Origin: an uncultured bacterium
GTDB lineage: Bacteria; Bacteroidota; Bacteroidia; Bacteroidales; Bacteroidaceae
Assembly (NCBI GenBank): GCA_905215555.1
Contig: CAJMQU010000007.1
Location: 66,988-130,987 of the forward strand
Direction: 5' to 3'
DNA length: 64,000 nucleotides
The notes under the pieces are model-generated. The model was given only the letters and a program-made list of their open reading frames with translations, was not told the origin of the DNA and searched no databases. Below are positions 25,365-34,785 of this stretch, piece by piece. The translations under genes were made by a program, and so were the position numbers. Each line of letters opens with the position of its first letter. Positions within the stretch are counted from its first letter, which is position 1.

Positions 25365-27839
25365 TCACTTATACCCCCGTCCAGAGGAGGTTTTGCGTTT
25401 CTTCCGATAGCCATTCTCCTCTTTTACAACATATTGCAGTTTCAATGCCTTTTGCAAAAGCCGTTTGCCCGTAGATTCGGACATACCGGTATTTTGTACG
25501 CTTTGGACAAAATCCGTATAGGTGAATTCTTTGGACAAAGACGACAGAATCTCATCCAAACGATGAAAACGGTGCATACTGACGGGAGGCTGATTAGTGT
25601 CGGGCAACGAAGTACTGAGCAACAGACTATGCTCCACCAACGTACGGATAATATCCATAGCCGTGCGGAAATCAACGTCCGTGCAGCAATATTCCTTCGC
25701 ATAGCGATAATCGTCCCACTTGCGGAAGATAGTAAGGATGACAGCCAGGCGCATCCCCAACAATCCGGCGCGACGGATGAGGCCGCCCGATGAATCACGC
25801 CCCTCCAACAGCACCCTACGCAGCAGCTCGCTGAAAAGTGCCGTATGCTGTTGCCATTGTGCGGGACTGAAGGTGACCAGCGTGGGCGACTCCAACAACA
25901 CTTTGTGCATCTCAAGCAATTCCTTCCCCAAACCCTGGAAGTAACTGCGCAAATCCACTTGCTCATCATCCGGGGCACACGATTCCCATTTCTGGCTTTG
26001 CTGCCGGGTATAGAATGCGAAACGGGAAAAAAGCCCCACTTCGAGCGAACGGAAAAAGACGGAAAACTGCTCTTGCGTACCGGCTATGTTGAGTGCCAGA
26101 TGCGGATGTTTCACCACTATCGGCTCCCCGTCTATCTTGTATGACGAGGAGACCTCCTCGTGATGGGCAGCTTTGCACAGAATATCTTCATATTTGCCGC
26201 AATCTTGCCCCAGTGACGAAACCATTGTATTGATTTCGGTAGTAACCATGCAGCAACCTACTTCACCGGCAGTAGCCAGATGCTCGATAAGACGGCTCTT
26301 ACTGGTGGTAGCTGATATTTTGAGGTACTGAGCTTTCGGTTCTTCCGGTTTCAGATTGATGTCCGGCAGACGTTTCTCCCGCCGTGCCTGCTGCTGCTCC
26401 GCATCCCAGCCCAGCAAAGCCTGTTCATAAGTTTCCTTGTTCGCATGGCGTATCTGGTCGTAATACTCCTGCGTGGAATCCAGCAAAACAGCAGTGAAAG
26501 CCATGATGCCTTTACCCGCACCGGCGGATGCCACGGAAGCCAGAAAAAAATGCGGCGAATACAGTGACTTCTTATAGAGGAAACTGACATAAGGAAAAAT
26601 TGCGCTGCAACTGTTCAAGCAGCCCAGCAATGCCATATCACGTTCACGCTTGTCGCTTGCATAGCGGCAGCAACGTGTCAGAAAATCGGGCAGACAAGCG
26701 AAAACAGTATCGGGAATATAGGGTGCATCGGCACGCAATTCATCATTTTTCTCCAACACCGCTTCCGATGTATCATCCTCATCCGGGCCGCAAACGGGGT
26801 TATAAGTGACCCTGACCCCTTTTTGAACCCTATCCGGCTCTTTTTGCGCTTTCGGTAAGCCCTCAACAAATTGATATCCAGCCACTACGCGCTGACGAAT
26901 ATCTTCAGCTGTGAAATCACCCGATGCGTAGCGACTGGAGAAAAGGGAGATCAATTTTCCCAGTTCATCCGGAGAAAAACCTTTACTTCCCGCCACACGC
27001 CCCAGTTTCAAGGCAAGGTCGTTGCGGTTGCCGCGGCGAAAGGGATTGTTACGTTCAAAATCGTCGAGCAACCGGAGAATGAAACCACAGGCGGAAGTCG
27101 GGACAGAGCCACAGACAGCGCCCGGAATTGCTTCAGCAACAGACAGCGATATCTTCCGATTTTCCGCCACCGGGACAGCAGATGCAGAGGAAGCCGATGC
27201 AGGGACAGACGATGACTGAAAAGCCGATGCAGGGACAACGTCCGGCATTTCAAACGCCACAGCTTCTGCATTATAGTATGCCCCGGGATGATAGCTATAA
27301 AAACAGGGCTGGGTCAGAATCTTGCACTTCTCGTCATAAGGATGCCCTACATGGGTGCTCACCGCATTACCTACCGCCGCATAGAGGCGTGCATAGTCTT
27401 GCCGCACATCTTCCGTGTGTACGCGGACCAACACCTTGATGCCCTCGCCGGATATACTGACAATCGAGGCGCAAGTAAAGGGCAAGGCACAGGCCAGCGC
27501 AAACACTTCCTGCGTGCGTCGGTCGGTGTGGTCGAGGTCAATACACAACAGCCCGCTGTGAGCCGACAAATCTTTCACCGCATGTCCGTTCGGGCATACG
27601 CCGGCCGGCACAATGCACGGCATTTTTTCCTTTATCGCCTGCGCTTCGGCTTCATGCCCGGGCAGAGACTTCAATCGGCGATACTCCAATACACGCTGAC
27701 GATAGCGGTCGCTACGCACCGTGTCTATAAATTCCCGGATAGTGATGGTGCGTGATGTTTTACTCCTCACGCCCGGAAACTCAGAAACGAAACCGGGAAG
27801 AGCCGGATCTGAGATTGTTTTTTGATCTGTATCTTTCAT
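25365..27839 (-). CDS. VirE_N (BT4734-like) / DUF3987 primase-helicase-like protein
   Basis: An 824-residue protein. The N-terminal region (about 1-200) is BT4734/VirE_N-like and includes 'LLCIDLDHTD', resembling an archaeo-eukaryotic primase core. A helical linker follows ('NPFRRGNRNDLALKLGRVAG'), then a DUF3987 ATPase-like domain with a P-loop-like 'ASAGAGKG' near residue 435. Related proteins occur on integrated elements and are thought to work in replication or DNA processing. It is the largest gene of the accessory block and has its own terminator. Confidence 0.85.
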   Translation of the reverse strand: MKDTDQKTISDPALPGFVSEFPGVRSKTSRTITIREFIDTVRSDRYRQRVLEYRRLKSLPGHEAEAQAIKEKMPCIVPAGVCPNGHAVKDLSAHSGLLCIDLDHTDRRTQEVFALACALPFTCASIVSISGEGIKVLVRVHTEDVRQDYARLYAAVGNAVSTHVGHPYDEKCKILTQPCFYSYHPGAYYNAEAVAFEMPDVVPASAFQSSSVPASASSASAVPVAENRKISLSVAEAIPGAVCGSVPTSACGFILRLLDDFERNNPFRRGNRNDLALKLGRVAGSKGFSPDELGKLISLFSSRYASGDFTAEDIRQRVVAGYQFVEGLPKAQKEPDRVQKGVRVTYNPVCGPDEDDTSEAVLEKNDELRADAPYIPDTVFACLPDFLTRCCRYASDKRERDMALLGCLNSCSAIFPYVSFLYKKSLYSPHFFLASVASAGAGKGIMAFTAVLLDSTQEYYDQIRHANKETYEQALLGWDAEQQQARREKRLPDINLKPEEPKAQYLKISATTSKSRLIEHLATAGEVGCCMVTTEINTMVSSLGQDCGKYEDILCKAAHHEEVSSSYKIDGEPIVVKHPHLALNIAGTQEQFSVFFRSLEVGLFSRFAFYTRQQSQKWESCAPDDEQVDLRSYFQGLGKELLEMHKVLLESPTLVTFSPAQWQQHTALFSELLRRVLLEGRDSSGGLIRRAGLLGMRLAVILTIFRKWDDYRYAKEYCCTDVDFRTAMDIIRTLVEHSLLLSTSLPDTNQPPVSMHRFHRLDEILSSLSKEFTYTDFVQSVQNTGMSESTGKRLLQKALKLQYVVKEENGYRKKRKTSSGRGYK

Positions 27840-27926
27840 TTTTGCAATGTTACAGTATCAGGCGCAGACACTATTGCTTCCGCCACTGTAAAGCAAAGCA
27901 TAATAAAATAAATCAAAAGTTATTTT

Positions 27927-27985
27927 TGTACACTTGTTTTCTGTATTATATTTACAACCAATGACATACAAAAAAGAAGTGTACA
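27927..27985. promoter_or_regulatory. Inverted repeat upstream of the DUF3987 gene
   Basis: TGTACACTT (27927-27935) and AAGTGTACA (27977-27985) are perfect complements 41 nt apart, in the 187-bp AT-rich gap upstream of the DUF3987 start. This could be a paired operator. No -7 box was assigned. Confidence 0.35.
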
Positions 27986-28026
27986 TTTTTCATTTTAGAA
28001 TTTCTTAATATTTCTCTTTCAAACTG

Positions 28027-28257
28027 TCATGATCCAAATTTCTCTATTTGCCTCTCCCGTATTCTCCGTTCCTTCTCCTTTTCATACTTATCAATGAGTT
28101 TACTTCCTTTTTTTACAATACGTTTGGTCACACGTTCTTCTTCGTCAGTCAGCCCCCCACTTTTCATTATGTCAATAAAAAGTTTATCCACTTTCTCCAG
28201 TAAAATCAGATTATCACTATGATGTTGTCTTTTTACCCTATTTTTATCTCTACACAT
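28027..28257 (-). CDS. Hypothetical small charged protein
   Basis: 76 residues from the ATG at 28257. The frame opens at 28296, but the extra 13 residues lie in the palindromic element at 28281-28383. The protein is helical and highly charged: 'NLILLEKVDKLFIDIMKSGG', then 'LTDEEERVTKRIVKKGSKLI' and a Lys/Glu/Arg-rich coiled-coil-like tail. No family is recognised. A real gene is plausible, but coding status is not secure. Confidence 0.4.
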   Translation of the reverse strand: MCRDKNRVKRQHHSDNLILLEKVDKLFIDIMKSGGLTDEEERVTKRIVKKGSKLIDKYEKEKERRIRERQIEKFGS

Positions 28258-28280
28258 AGAACAGAAATTTTGTGCCCGGA

Positions 28281-28383
28281 AAGCCACTTTATGCATTCGG
28301 GCGAATGATTATTCGCCCCTACAAGCACTGTAATGATGCGTGTAGGGGCGAACAACCATTCGCCCGAATAGGCAAAGCGGCTT
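28281..28383. repeat. 103-bp nested palindrome (GGGCGAAT family)
   Basis: The arms 28295-28323 and 28341-28369 are 29 nt long with two mismatches. Each arm contains its own GGGCGAAT/ATTCGCCC palindrome. Weaker pairing extends outward (AAGCC...GGCTT) to 28281 and 28383. It lies 22 nt after the GH92 stop at 28406 and may also end that transcript. REP- or MITE-like elements of this type recur in Bacteroides genomes. Confidence 0.75.
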
Positions 28384-28405
28384 TTGAGACCTCTTTTCGT
28401 TCTAT

Positions 28406-30679
28406 CTATTTTTCAATCACCGGCTTATCCCCCATCGTCAGCTCCAACGTTCCACCGTCCACTATATCCTGATGGTTGAAGAATGGTTTTTCCAGTTCGC
28501 GCCCGTTCAGGAGCATCTTCTGCACATATTTGTTTTCACGGCTGTTGCCAGGCGCCACAATGGTGAATGTCTTGCCATCCTTCAAATGGATAGTCGCCTT
28601 ATTGAACAGCGGACGACCGATGGAATATACCGGTTTACCGGGACATACCTGATAGAATCCCATTGAATTGAGTATGAACCATGCCGACATCTGACCACAG
28701 TCTTCATTGCCCGACAAGCCGTCAGGATCATTGAAGTAAAGGGTATGGAGCACTTCATCCACCAATTCCTGCGTTCGCCAAGGCTGACCGACATAGTTAT
28801 ATAGATGGGCTATGTGGTGGCTCGGCTCATTCCCGTGGGCATACTGCCCTATCAAACCTGAAATGTCAACGGACACCGATTCACCTTCCATCGCCGAAGG
28901 GGCGATGAACAAAGAGTCCAGCTTGCCGATAAAAGCCTCACGCCCCCCCATCAGCTTCACCAACCCGTCCACATCATGGGGCACGAACCAAGTCCATTGC
29001 CAGGCAGTACCTTCACAATAGTCGTCGTTACGATGATTGGAAGAACGGGGATTGAACGGTGTGCGCCAATCGCCTTCACTATCCAGTCCGCGCATGAAGC
29101 GGGTGGAAGCGTCGAAATAAACCTGGTATCCTTTGGCAAACGCGGCATATTTCTCCTGGTTAGGTCTATCGCCCAGCGCTTCCGCCAGTACCGAGATGCA
29201 CCAGTCATCATAAGCATACTCCAATGCTTTTGCCACCGATTCGTTATCTTTGTCGCAAGGCACATAGCCTATCTTGTTCTTCCAGTATTTGGCTTGCGGC
29301 ATCAGATGAGGCAATACCAGCGGAGGACACTGGATGCCGGTGGTGTCATATTCCGCAGCACGGATGCAGGCTTTGTAGGCCCCTTCCACATCAAAATCAC
29401 GATAACCTTTTGTATAGGCATCGGCAATGACGGATGCGGCATGATAGCCAATCATAGTCCCGGTGTAATTGCCCGCAAGCTCCCACATAGGGAAGATGCC
29501 GCCTTCGCGCTGCTTCAGGATGAGCGAACGGACGAAAGCCTGGTTCAAGTCCGGATCGATGATCGTCATCAGGGGATGATAGGCACGGAAAGTGTCCCAC
29601 AAAGAGAAGACCGTGTAGACAGGATTTTCCACACTGCCTTGGTGGGGTTTCAGATCCATGCCCAGATAACGGCCGTCAGCATCCGTAAACAGATTGGGTT
29701 GCACACCCGTATGATAGAGTGCCGTATAGAACATGGTCCGCTGGTCGGCATCTGCTGTCTCGATATCTATCTTCGAGAGATAATTGTTCCATGACTCACG
29801 GGCGGCACTGCGCACCCCGTCGAAATCCCAGGCGGGTATCTCGGCTTCCACATTCCTGCGTGCCCCGTCCATATCTACGGCAGAAACACCGACTTTGACA
29901 AAGACTTGCTCATTATCTGCGGTCTGGAATTGCAGCAATGCTTTGGCAGTCGGCAACAAAGGGCCGCCTTCGTCAAGTGCCATAGAATCGGTCACCAGTG
30001 TATAAGTGAACGGTTTCGAGAACTTGGCGTAGAAGTTGATATACTGGTCGAAAGCCCAATACACCGTTTTTTTACGGCCTCGTATCTCGGTGTCGCTGAT
30101 GACTTCCAGCTCCATCTCTTCGTTGGTCTGGCGTTGCAGGCTATAATCCAGGTCAAGGATAAACCCGGCATCTTCCGCTTTCGGGAAAGTGTAACGGTGG
30201 ATAGCCGCACGCCGGGTAGCCGTCAGTTCGGCTTTCACCTTGTAGCGGTCCAGAAACACCGAATAATAGCCGGGCTGAGCCGTCTCGTTGTCGTGGGAGA
30301 AAGCGGAAGCGTATGCCATCTGCTGGCTCTCCTCTCCCATCGGATGGTAATCCTGCCTGCCCACGGTAGGCATCAGCAATACATCACCGTAATCGCCGCA
30401 CCCCGTACCGCTGAGATGCGTATGTGAAAACCCGTTGATGGTAGAGTCGGCATAATAATAACCGGAACAAGCGTCCCATTGATAAATGCGTGTGTCGGGG
30501 CTGGGTTGAATCATTCCGTTAGGCACCACCGCCCCTGGATAAGTGTGCCCGTGTCCTCCCGTACCGATGAAGGGATTGACGTAGGATGAGTAATCCTGCA
30601 CCTCCGGTGTACAACCGTACATCCCCAGCACAAGAAGACCGCCCATCAGCATAGAATTGATTTTCATGTTCTTCTTCAT
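28406..30679 (-). CDS. GH92 alpha-mannosidase, lipoprotein
   Basis: A 757-residue lipoprotein (MYGC lipobox). GH92 hallmarks are 'GTGGHGHTYPGAVVPNG' near the N-terminus, the predicted general acid Glu556 in 'CEGTAWQWTWFVPHD', 'GQYAHGNEPSHH' and the base/calcium-site motif GNEDCGQMSAW (Asp660). Family members are calcium-dependent inverting exo-alpha-mannosidases. Placement with GH18 and two other GH92s implies trimming of high-mannose N-glycans; the linkage preference is unclear. It is the last gene of the susC-side operon, 25 nt after GH97. Confidence 0.92.
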   Translation of the reverse strand: MKKNMKINSMLMGGLLVLGMYGCTPEVQDYSSYVNPFIGTGGHGHTYPGAVVPNGMIQPSPDTRIYQWDACSGYYYADSTINGFSHTHLSGTGCGDYGDVLLMPTVGRQDYHPMGEESQQMAYASAFSHDNETAQPGYYSVFLDRYKVKAELTATRRAAIHRYTFPKAEDAGFILDLDYSLQRQTNEEMELEVISDTEIRGRKKTVYWAFDQYINFYAKFSKPFTYTLVTDSMALDEGGPLLPTAKALLQFQTADNEQVFVKVGVSAVDMDGARRNVEAEIPAWDFDGVRSAARESWNNYLSKIDIETADADQRTMFYTALYHTGVQPNLFTDADGRYLGMDLKPHQGSVENPVYTVFSLWDTFRAYHPLMTIIDPDLNQAFVRSLILKQREGGIFPMWELAGNYTGTMIGYHAASVIADAYTKGYRDFDVEGAYKACIRAAEYDTTGIQCPPLVLPHLMPQAKYWKNKIGYVPCDKDNESVAKALEYAYDDWCISVLAEALGDRPNQEKYAAFAKGYQVYFDASTRFMRGLDSEGDWRTPFNPRSSNHRNDDYCEGTAWQWTWFVPHDVDGLVKLMGGREAFIGKLDSLFIAPSAMEGESVSVDISGLIGQYAHGNEPSHHIAHLYNYVGQPWRTQELVDEVLHTLYFNDPDGLSGNEDCGQMSAWFILNSMGFYQVCPGKPVYSIGRPLFNKATIHLKDGKTFTIVAPGNSRENKYVQKMLLNGRELEKPFFNHQDIVDGGTLELTMGDKPVIEK

Positions 30680-30704
30680 ATTTTGATCGTATTACGTTTT
30701 CATG

Positions 30705-32717
30705 TCAGGCAGGCATAAAGCTGATGGCTTGTCCGCCGCCTCTTGCCATAGAGACTGTCAGGGTGTCATCGGCAGTCACCAGTTTCTCAATGATTTCATA
30801 AGCCGTAGGATTAAGTTCCCAGTCGGCTCCCTCTCCATCGGCATAGATCAAGGCACGATATACCCTGCCCTTTTCCAGAAAGTCTAACTTAACATCCACT
30901 CTACGCGCTTCTTCGTTCGTTGCGGCTCCCAGGAAGTATTTATCTTTTGCCTTACGGACAATGACCACAAACTCTCCCGGTTCGCCTGCCAGCGCTTCCG
31001 ACCAGTCACAGTCGGCATCAAAATCGCGGAAGAACTGGAAAGCGGGATGTCCTTCGTAATTCTCGATCATGTCCGCCGCCATCTGCAAGGGGGAGTAAAG
31101 TATCACCCAATTAGCTATCTGCTTTGCCAGTGTGGTGTTGATGCGGCAGTCTTTGCTGTCCTTCATATTCCACTGCTTGCGGTGTGGCGACTTCTTGGCC
31201 CGCTCGTACATGATGTCGAATATGCCGGGCGTATAATCCATAGGGCCTGCCAGCAGACGGGTGAAAGGCAGCATCACATGATGCTCGGGCGGATTACCTT
31301 CACTCCAGGCGTTCCATTCCATACCACGGGCGCCCTCACGGGTCATCATGTTGGGATAGGTGCGACGGATGCCCGTATCTTTGATAGGTTCGTGCACGTC
31401 GAGCGTGGTATGATATTTAGCGGCGGTTTCCACTACTTTGCGGTAATGGCGCACGTTGTATTGCCCATGATGATTGTGCCCGCCCGGTAGTCCGCCGGCA
31501 TAACCGGTCTTCACGCTATGGACGCCCAGGTCGGCATACCATTTGTAGGCTTTATCCAGCTGCTTCTCGTAGTTGAGGATGTTGCCGCCGGTTTCATGGT
31601 GTCCGATAATCTCAACGCCTTTTTCACGGGCGTAGCGGGCTATCTCTTTTATATCGAAATCAGCATAGGGCTTAGTGTAGTCGAATGTCTGCGTCCCACC
31701 CCAGTTTTCCCAGCCTTCATTCCAGCCTTCGTACATCACTGCTTCTATGTTGTTGGCGGCGGCAAAGTCGATATATCGTTTGGCATTCCCGGTGGTAGCG
31801 CCGTGACGGTCGTTGATGACCCAGCTTTCCACGCCCAGGTGCATTCCCCACCAGATGCCCACATATTTCATCGGACGTATCCAGTCCGTGGTTTCCAGTG
31901 CACACGGTTCGTTCAGGTTGAGGATGAGTCCTGAGTTAATCAGTCCCACTGCTTTCGGGGCAATCTGCAAGGTGCGCCAGGGAGTTTTAAAACGTCCTCC
32001 GGCTATGCGGGCTTTTATGCCGTCGGGCCAGGGAGCCAGTTCGGCTTTGAAGTGGCAACCTCCGGTGTTCTTCAGTGTCATTTCGGGAAAGTCCGTCAAT
32101 GCGGCTTCGTGGATGCTGGCGTATATGCCACCTGTCTTGAAGGTCATGGGAGTATTGGCATTGTCTATCCGACTGACAGGCTGTGTACGATATAGCAATT
32201 CGTATGTTTCATAATTGGCAGGTATGGACCACGAAGTGCCATCCTGTGCTATATTGAACGCAGTCAGTTCGTCTGTCACGAGAATACTGTCTGCCCCGGA
32301 AACTTCATATTCGTAGCGAAAGCCCACTCCATCGTCGAAAACACGGAAACGCAAAGTCAGTTTCGTATTTGCCGCATCGGACAGGTGGACAGCCATTTCG
32401 TTGTAATGGTTACGAATGGTTTTGTTTTCGCCCCAAGGCTGGGTCCAAGTTTCGTCGTGAGGAGTAAAATCGGTGCCGACGATACGGAAACTGTCGGAAA
32501 GATTCACTCCATCATTGGCCTCGAAACCTAATAAAGAAGGGACGATGAAGACGGTGTCTCCTACACTGACTTGATAAGTCATGCGATTATTACCGTCCAA
32601 AGCAAAAGCTAAACGGATGTGCCCATCAGGAGAAGTGACCTCTGCCTGTTTGAGAGGCATACAACCGCTCAACAGAAAAGAGAAAAATAGGACTAATGAT
32701 ATAAGATGCTGTTTCAT
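30705..32717 (-). CDS. GH97 glycoside hydrolase, SusB-like inverting type (probable alpha-glucosidase)
   Basis: A 670-residue lipoprotein (LLSGC lipobox). The (beta/alpha)8 region has Glu375 ('GHHETGG'), 'VKTGYAGG', Glu443 ('VHEPIKDTG') and Glu467 ('ARGMEW'), then 'LPFTRLLAGPMDYTPGIF'. The spacings between the three glutamates (68 and 24) match those recalled for SusB E439, E508 and E532. This points to the inverting alpha-glucosidase branch, not the retaining Asp-nucleophile alpha-galactosidase branch. In an N-glycan PUL it could remove terminal glucose from glucosylated high-mannose glycans; that role is inference. Confidence 0.88.
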   Translation of the reverse strand: MKQHLISLVLFFSFLLSGCMPLKQAEVTSPDGHIRLAFALDGNNRMTYQVSVGDTVFIVPSLLGFEANDGVNLSDSFRIVGTDFTPHDETWTQPWGENKTIRNHYNEMAVHLSDAANTKLTLRFRVFDDGVGFRYEYEVSGADSILVTDELTAFNIAQDGTSWSIPANYETYELLYRTQPVSRIDNANTPMTFKTGGIYASIHEAALTDFPEMTLKNTGGCHFKAELAPWPDGIKARIAGGRFKTPWRTLQIAPKAVGLINSGLILNLNEPCALETTDWIRPMKYVGIWWGMHLGVESWVINDRHGATTGNAKRYIDFAAANNIEAVMYEGWNEGWENWGGTQTFDYTKPYADFDIKEIARYAREKGVEIIGHHETGGNILNYEKQLDKAYKWYADLGVHSVKTGYAGGLPGGHNHHGQYNVRHYRKVVETAAKYHTTLDVHEPIKDTGIRRTYPNMMTREGARGMEWNAWSEGNPPEHHVMLPFTRLLAGPMDYTPGIFDIMYERAKKSPHRKQWNMKDSKDCRINTTLAKQIANWVILYSPLQMAADMIENYEGHPAFQFFRDFDADCDWSEALAGEPGEFVVIVRKAKDKYFLGAATNEEARRVDVKLDFLEKGRVYRALIYADGEGADWELNPTAYEIIEKLVTADDTLTVSMARGGGQAISFMPA

Positions 32718-32793
32718 GTTGCTGATTATATTACGAGCCTCATCCTGAGGTCAAGACAAGGCTCGTATTGACAAAGGTTAAACACTAATCTTA

Positions 32794-34761
32794 TCAGTTC
32801 TTCACCAATGTGTAATTTTCTGTAATATGATATTTCACATCCATATGGGGCGGAACAAATGTTCCATCCACATCATGACATGGATCAATACCCCAGCGGT
32901 TGCCAGGTCCGGTCATATTAATAACTGTTCCGCCTACAGTGACGTATCCGCTGATCGGGTTCGTATAATCATAGAAATTCCAGACATTTACCTTTCCATA
33001 TGTTCCCAAACGCATTTCCCATGTGATGGGATCCGCTTCGTCTGCTTCATGAATTGTTTGCGGACAAGAGATATAGATAAACCCGTCATAATCATTGTAC
33101 TCCATTACCAACGGATATTTATTGGTAATTTCAGGATAAGTACCCCAGCCATATACATAATAACTCTTTCCTGCTTCCTTTTCCTCAATACGGATGTTGA
33201 ACTTTTGCGAACCACCCCAATCCCACCAACGTGGATTATTCTCTTCATCTACATATACATACAAAGAATTGCTGGAAGTAACTGACCATTCACCCAGATA
33301 GGATTCGTAAATAGCCCTCGTAGCGTTAATGGTACTGAAACCGGTTCTTTCATAATACTTACCAGTCCACTCTACTTCGTCATCATACAGCACTTTAGAT
33401 ACTGCTGTGAAGTAATGGTCGTAACTAAAAATTCCAGGTTCAGGATTATAGAACACCTGCAAACCATATCCGGCATCTTTCAAATCCTGAATAGTTTCTT
33501 GATTAAAGTTATCCCAACCACCAGTATATTCTTTGTTAATCTTCAATGAATAAGGACCATACTTAGACTTAGGCAACCCTGCAAAGTTTTCCTCACGCCC
33601 TTTCGCATATCTCTGATAAGTTCCATAGCACATATAATCCACCAATTCACCTGCGCTTTTGCCCTCCACAGAACCGTTAGGAGCATCATATAGCAGATAT
33701 TCATAAATACCTAATAATTTGTCAGGCATAATCTTACGGCACTCATACATCAGGCGGCAATAATTTGCACTGGAACGCTCTTCAAACCCCGGACTTGGAT
33801 TCTCCGAATATTTGGAATATTCATCATCAAAGTCGAAACCGTCCAAACCATAAATATCAGCATAAGCTTTCAATTCCTTAGCAAAATCTTCGGCAGCTTC
33901 TTTAGACAAACTACTCATACCGGATTCATCGTGATTGCCCAGTATAGTCATATTCACCTTAATACCTTTTGCCTGCAAAGGACGAATAATCTGATCAGCA
34001 TTCTTCAACAAGAAAGAAACTTGATCATTACAAAATATATGCGCACGCCCTGTTTCACTGTCCACATTGATATTAGCGGCAAAAATGCTGACTACATCAA
34101 AGAAAGGAGTCCCATCCTTAGCCATCGTATATTCACCACAGTTCAGAATACTTTCATTATTCACCTCTACAAAACAAAGTGTTTTAACATCACGAGCAGT
34201 TCCACGCACAGGATATGTAGGTTGTGGCTTTACCAAATAAATGTATGTCTGATTGTTGGTAGAAACAGTTGCACCACTGTCTGCTGTAGCCGAAACAGCT
34301 ACAGCGTAAGTTGTACCTATCGTGCCTCCCGCACTGATATTCAATTCCATCGAAGCAGACTTCTTTTCACCGGCCTTCACTGTAATCTTGCCATCATTAG
34401 CTAAACTCAATTTATCAACCGGATACATTTCGTAAGATGTATTATTGGCCTCATTATATGCTTCCAAAGCATCTTTGTCTATTTTGAAAGTCACCATAAC
34501 ATCCTGCTCTGCTGCCTTAGTCAGTTCAAAGAAAAGATGTCCTGTTCCCGCTTTATCTCCAAATAGAGTAATTGGAGTGAGTTCACGCGCTCCGGCTGCA
34601 GACCTTACATAGCCATATACGCCGTCTACAGTCTCTAACTTGTCAGTAGACCCACTTATTGTAAGGTCATCTTCACAGCCAGTAAAGACTGTTCCGGTGC
34701 ATACAAATACGGCAGCCACCAAACATAATTTTATATTATTCAGATATTTCATAATAAGCAT
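32794..34761 (-). CDS. GH18 endo-beta-N-acetylglucosaminidase with DUF1735 domain
   Basis: 655 residues from 34761; an in-frame ATG at 34752 (MKYLNNIKL) is equally likely. It is a lipoprotein (VFTGC, Cys29). An N-terminal DUF1735 domain lies at about 45-180 and a GH18 barrel at about 190-480 with a full DGFDFDDE motif (residues 307-314, catalytic Glu314). A C-terminal beta domain follows ('WWDWGGSQKFNIRI', 'MTGPGNRWGIDPCHDVDGTF'). The architecture matches the B. thetaiotaomicron BT3987 type that releases high-mannose N-glycans at the cell surface. Confidence 0.9.
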   Translation of the reverse strand: MLIMKYLNNIKLCLVAAVFVCTGTVFTGCEDDLTISGSTDKLETVDGVYGYVRSAAGARELTPITLFGDKAGTGHLFFELTKAAEQDVMVTFKIDKDALEAYNEANNTSYEMYPVDKLSLANDGKITVKAGEKKSASMELNISAGGTIGTTYAVAVSATADSGATVSTNNQTYIYLVKPQPTYPVRGTARDVKTLCFVEVNNESILNCGEYTMAKDGTPFFDVVSIFAANINVDSETGRAHIFCNDQVSFLLKNADQIIRPLQAKGIKVNMTILGNHDESGMSSLSKEAAEDFAKELKAYADIYGLDGFDFDDEYSKYSENPSPGFEERSSANYCRLMYECRKIMPDKLLGIYEYLLYDAPNGSVEGKSAGELVDYMCYGTYQRYAKGREENFAGLPKSKYGPYSLKINKEYTGGWDNFNQETIQDLKDAGYGLQVFYNPEPGIFSYDHYFTAVSKVLYDDEVEWTGKYYERTGFSTINATRAIYESYLGEWSVTSSNSLYVYVDEENNPRWWDWGGSQKFNIRIEEKEAGKSYYVYGWGTYPEITNKYPLVMEYNDYDGFIYISCPQTIHEADEADPITWEMRLGTYGKVNVWNFYDYTNPISGYVTVGGTVINMTGPGNRWGIDPCHDVDGTFVPPHMDVKYHITENYTLVKN

Positions 34762-34785
34762 CTTTTTTTATTTAAAGAAAATGAT

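Noticed and set aside
29397..31490. Long open frames opposite GH92 and GH97 (for example 28976-29794 and 31047-31490)
   Set aside because: They are antisense shadows of well-supported enzymes and encode no recognisable protein.
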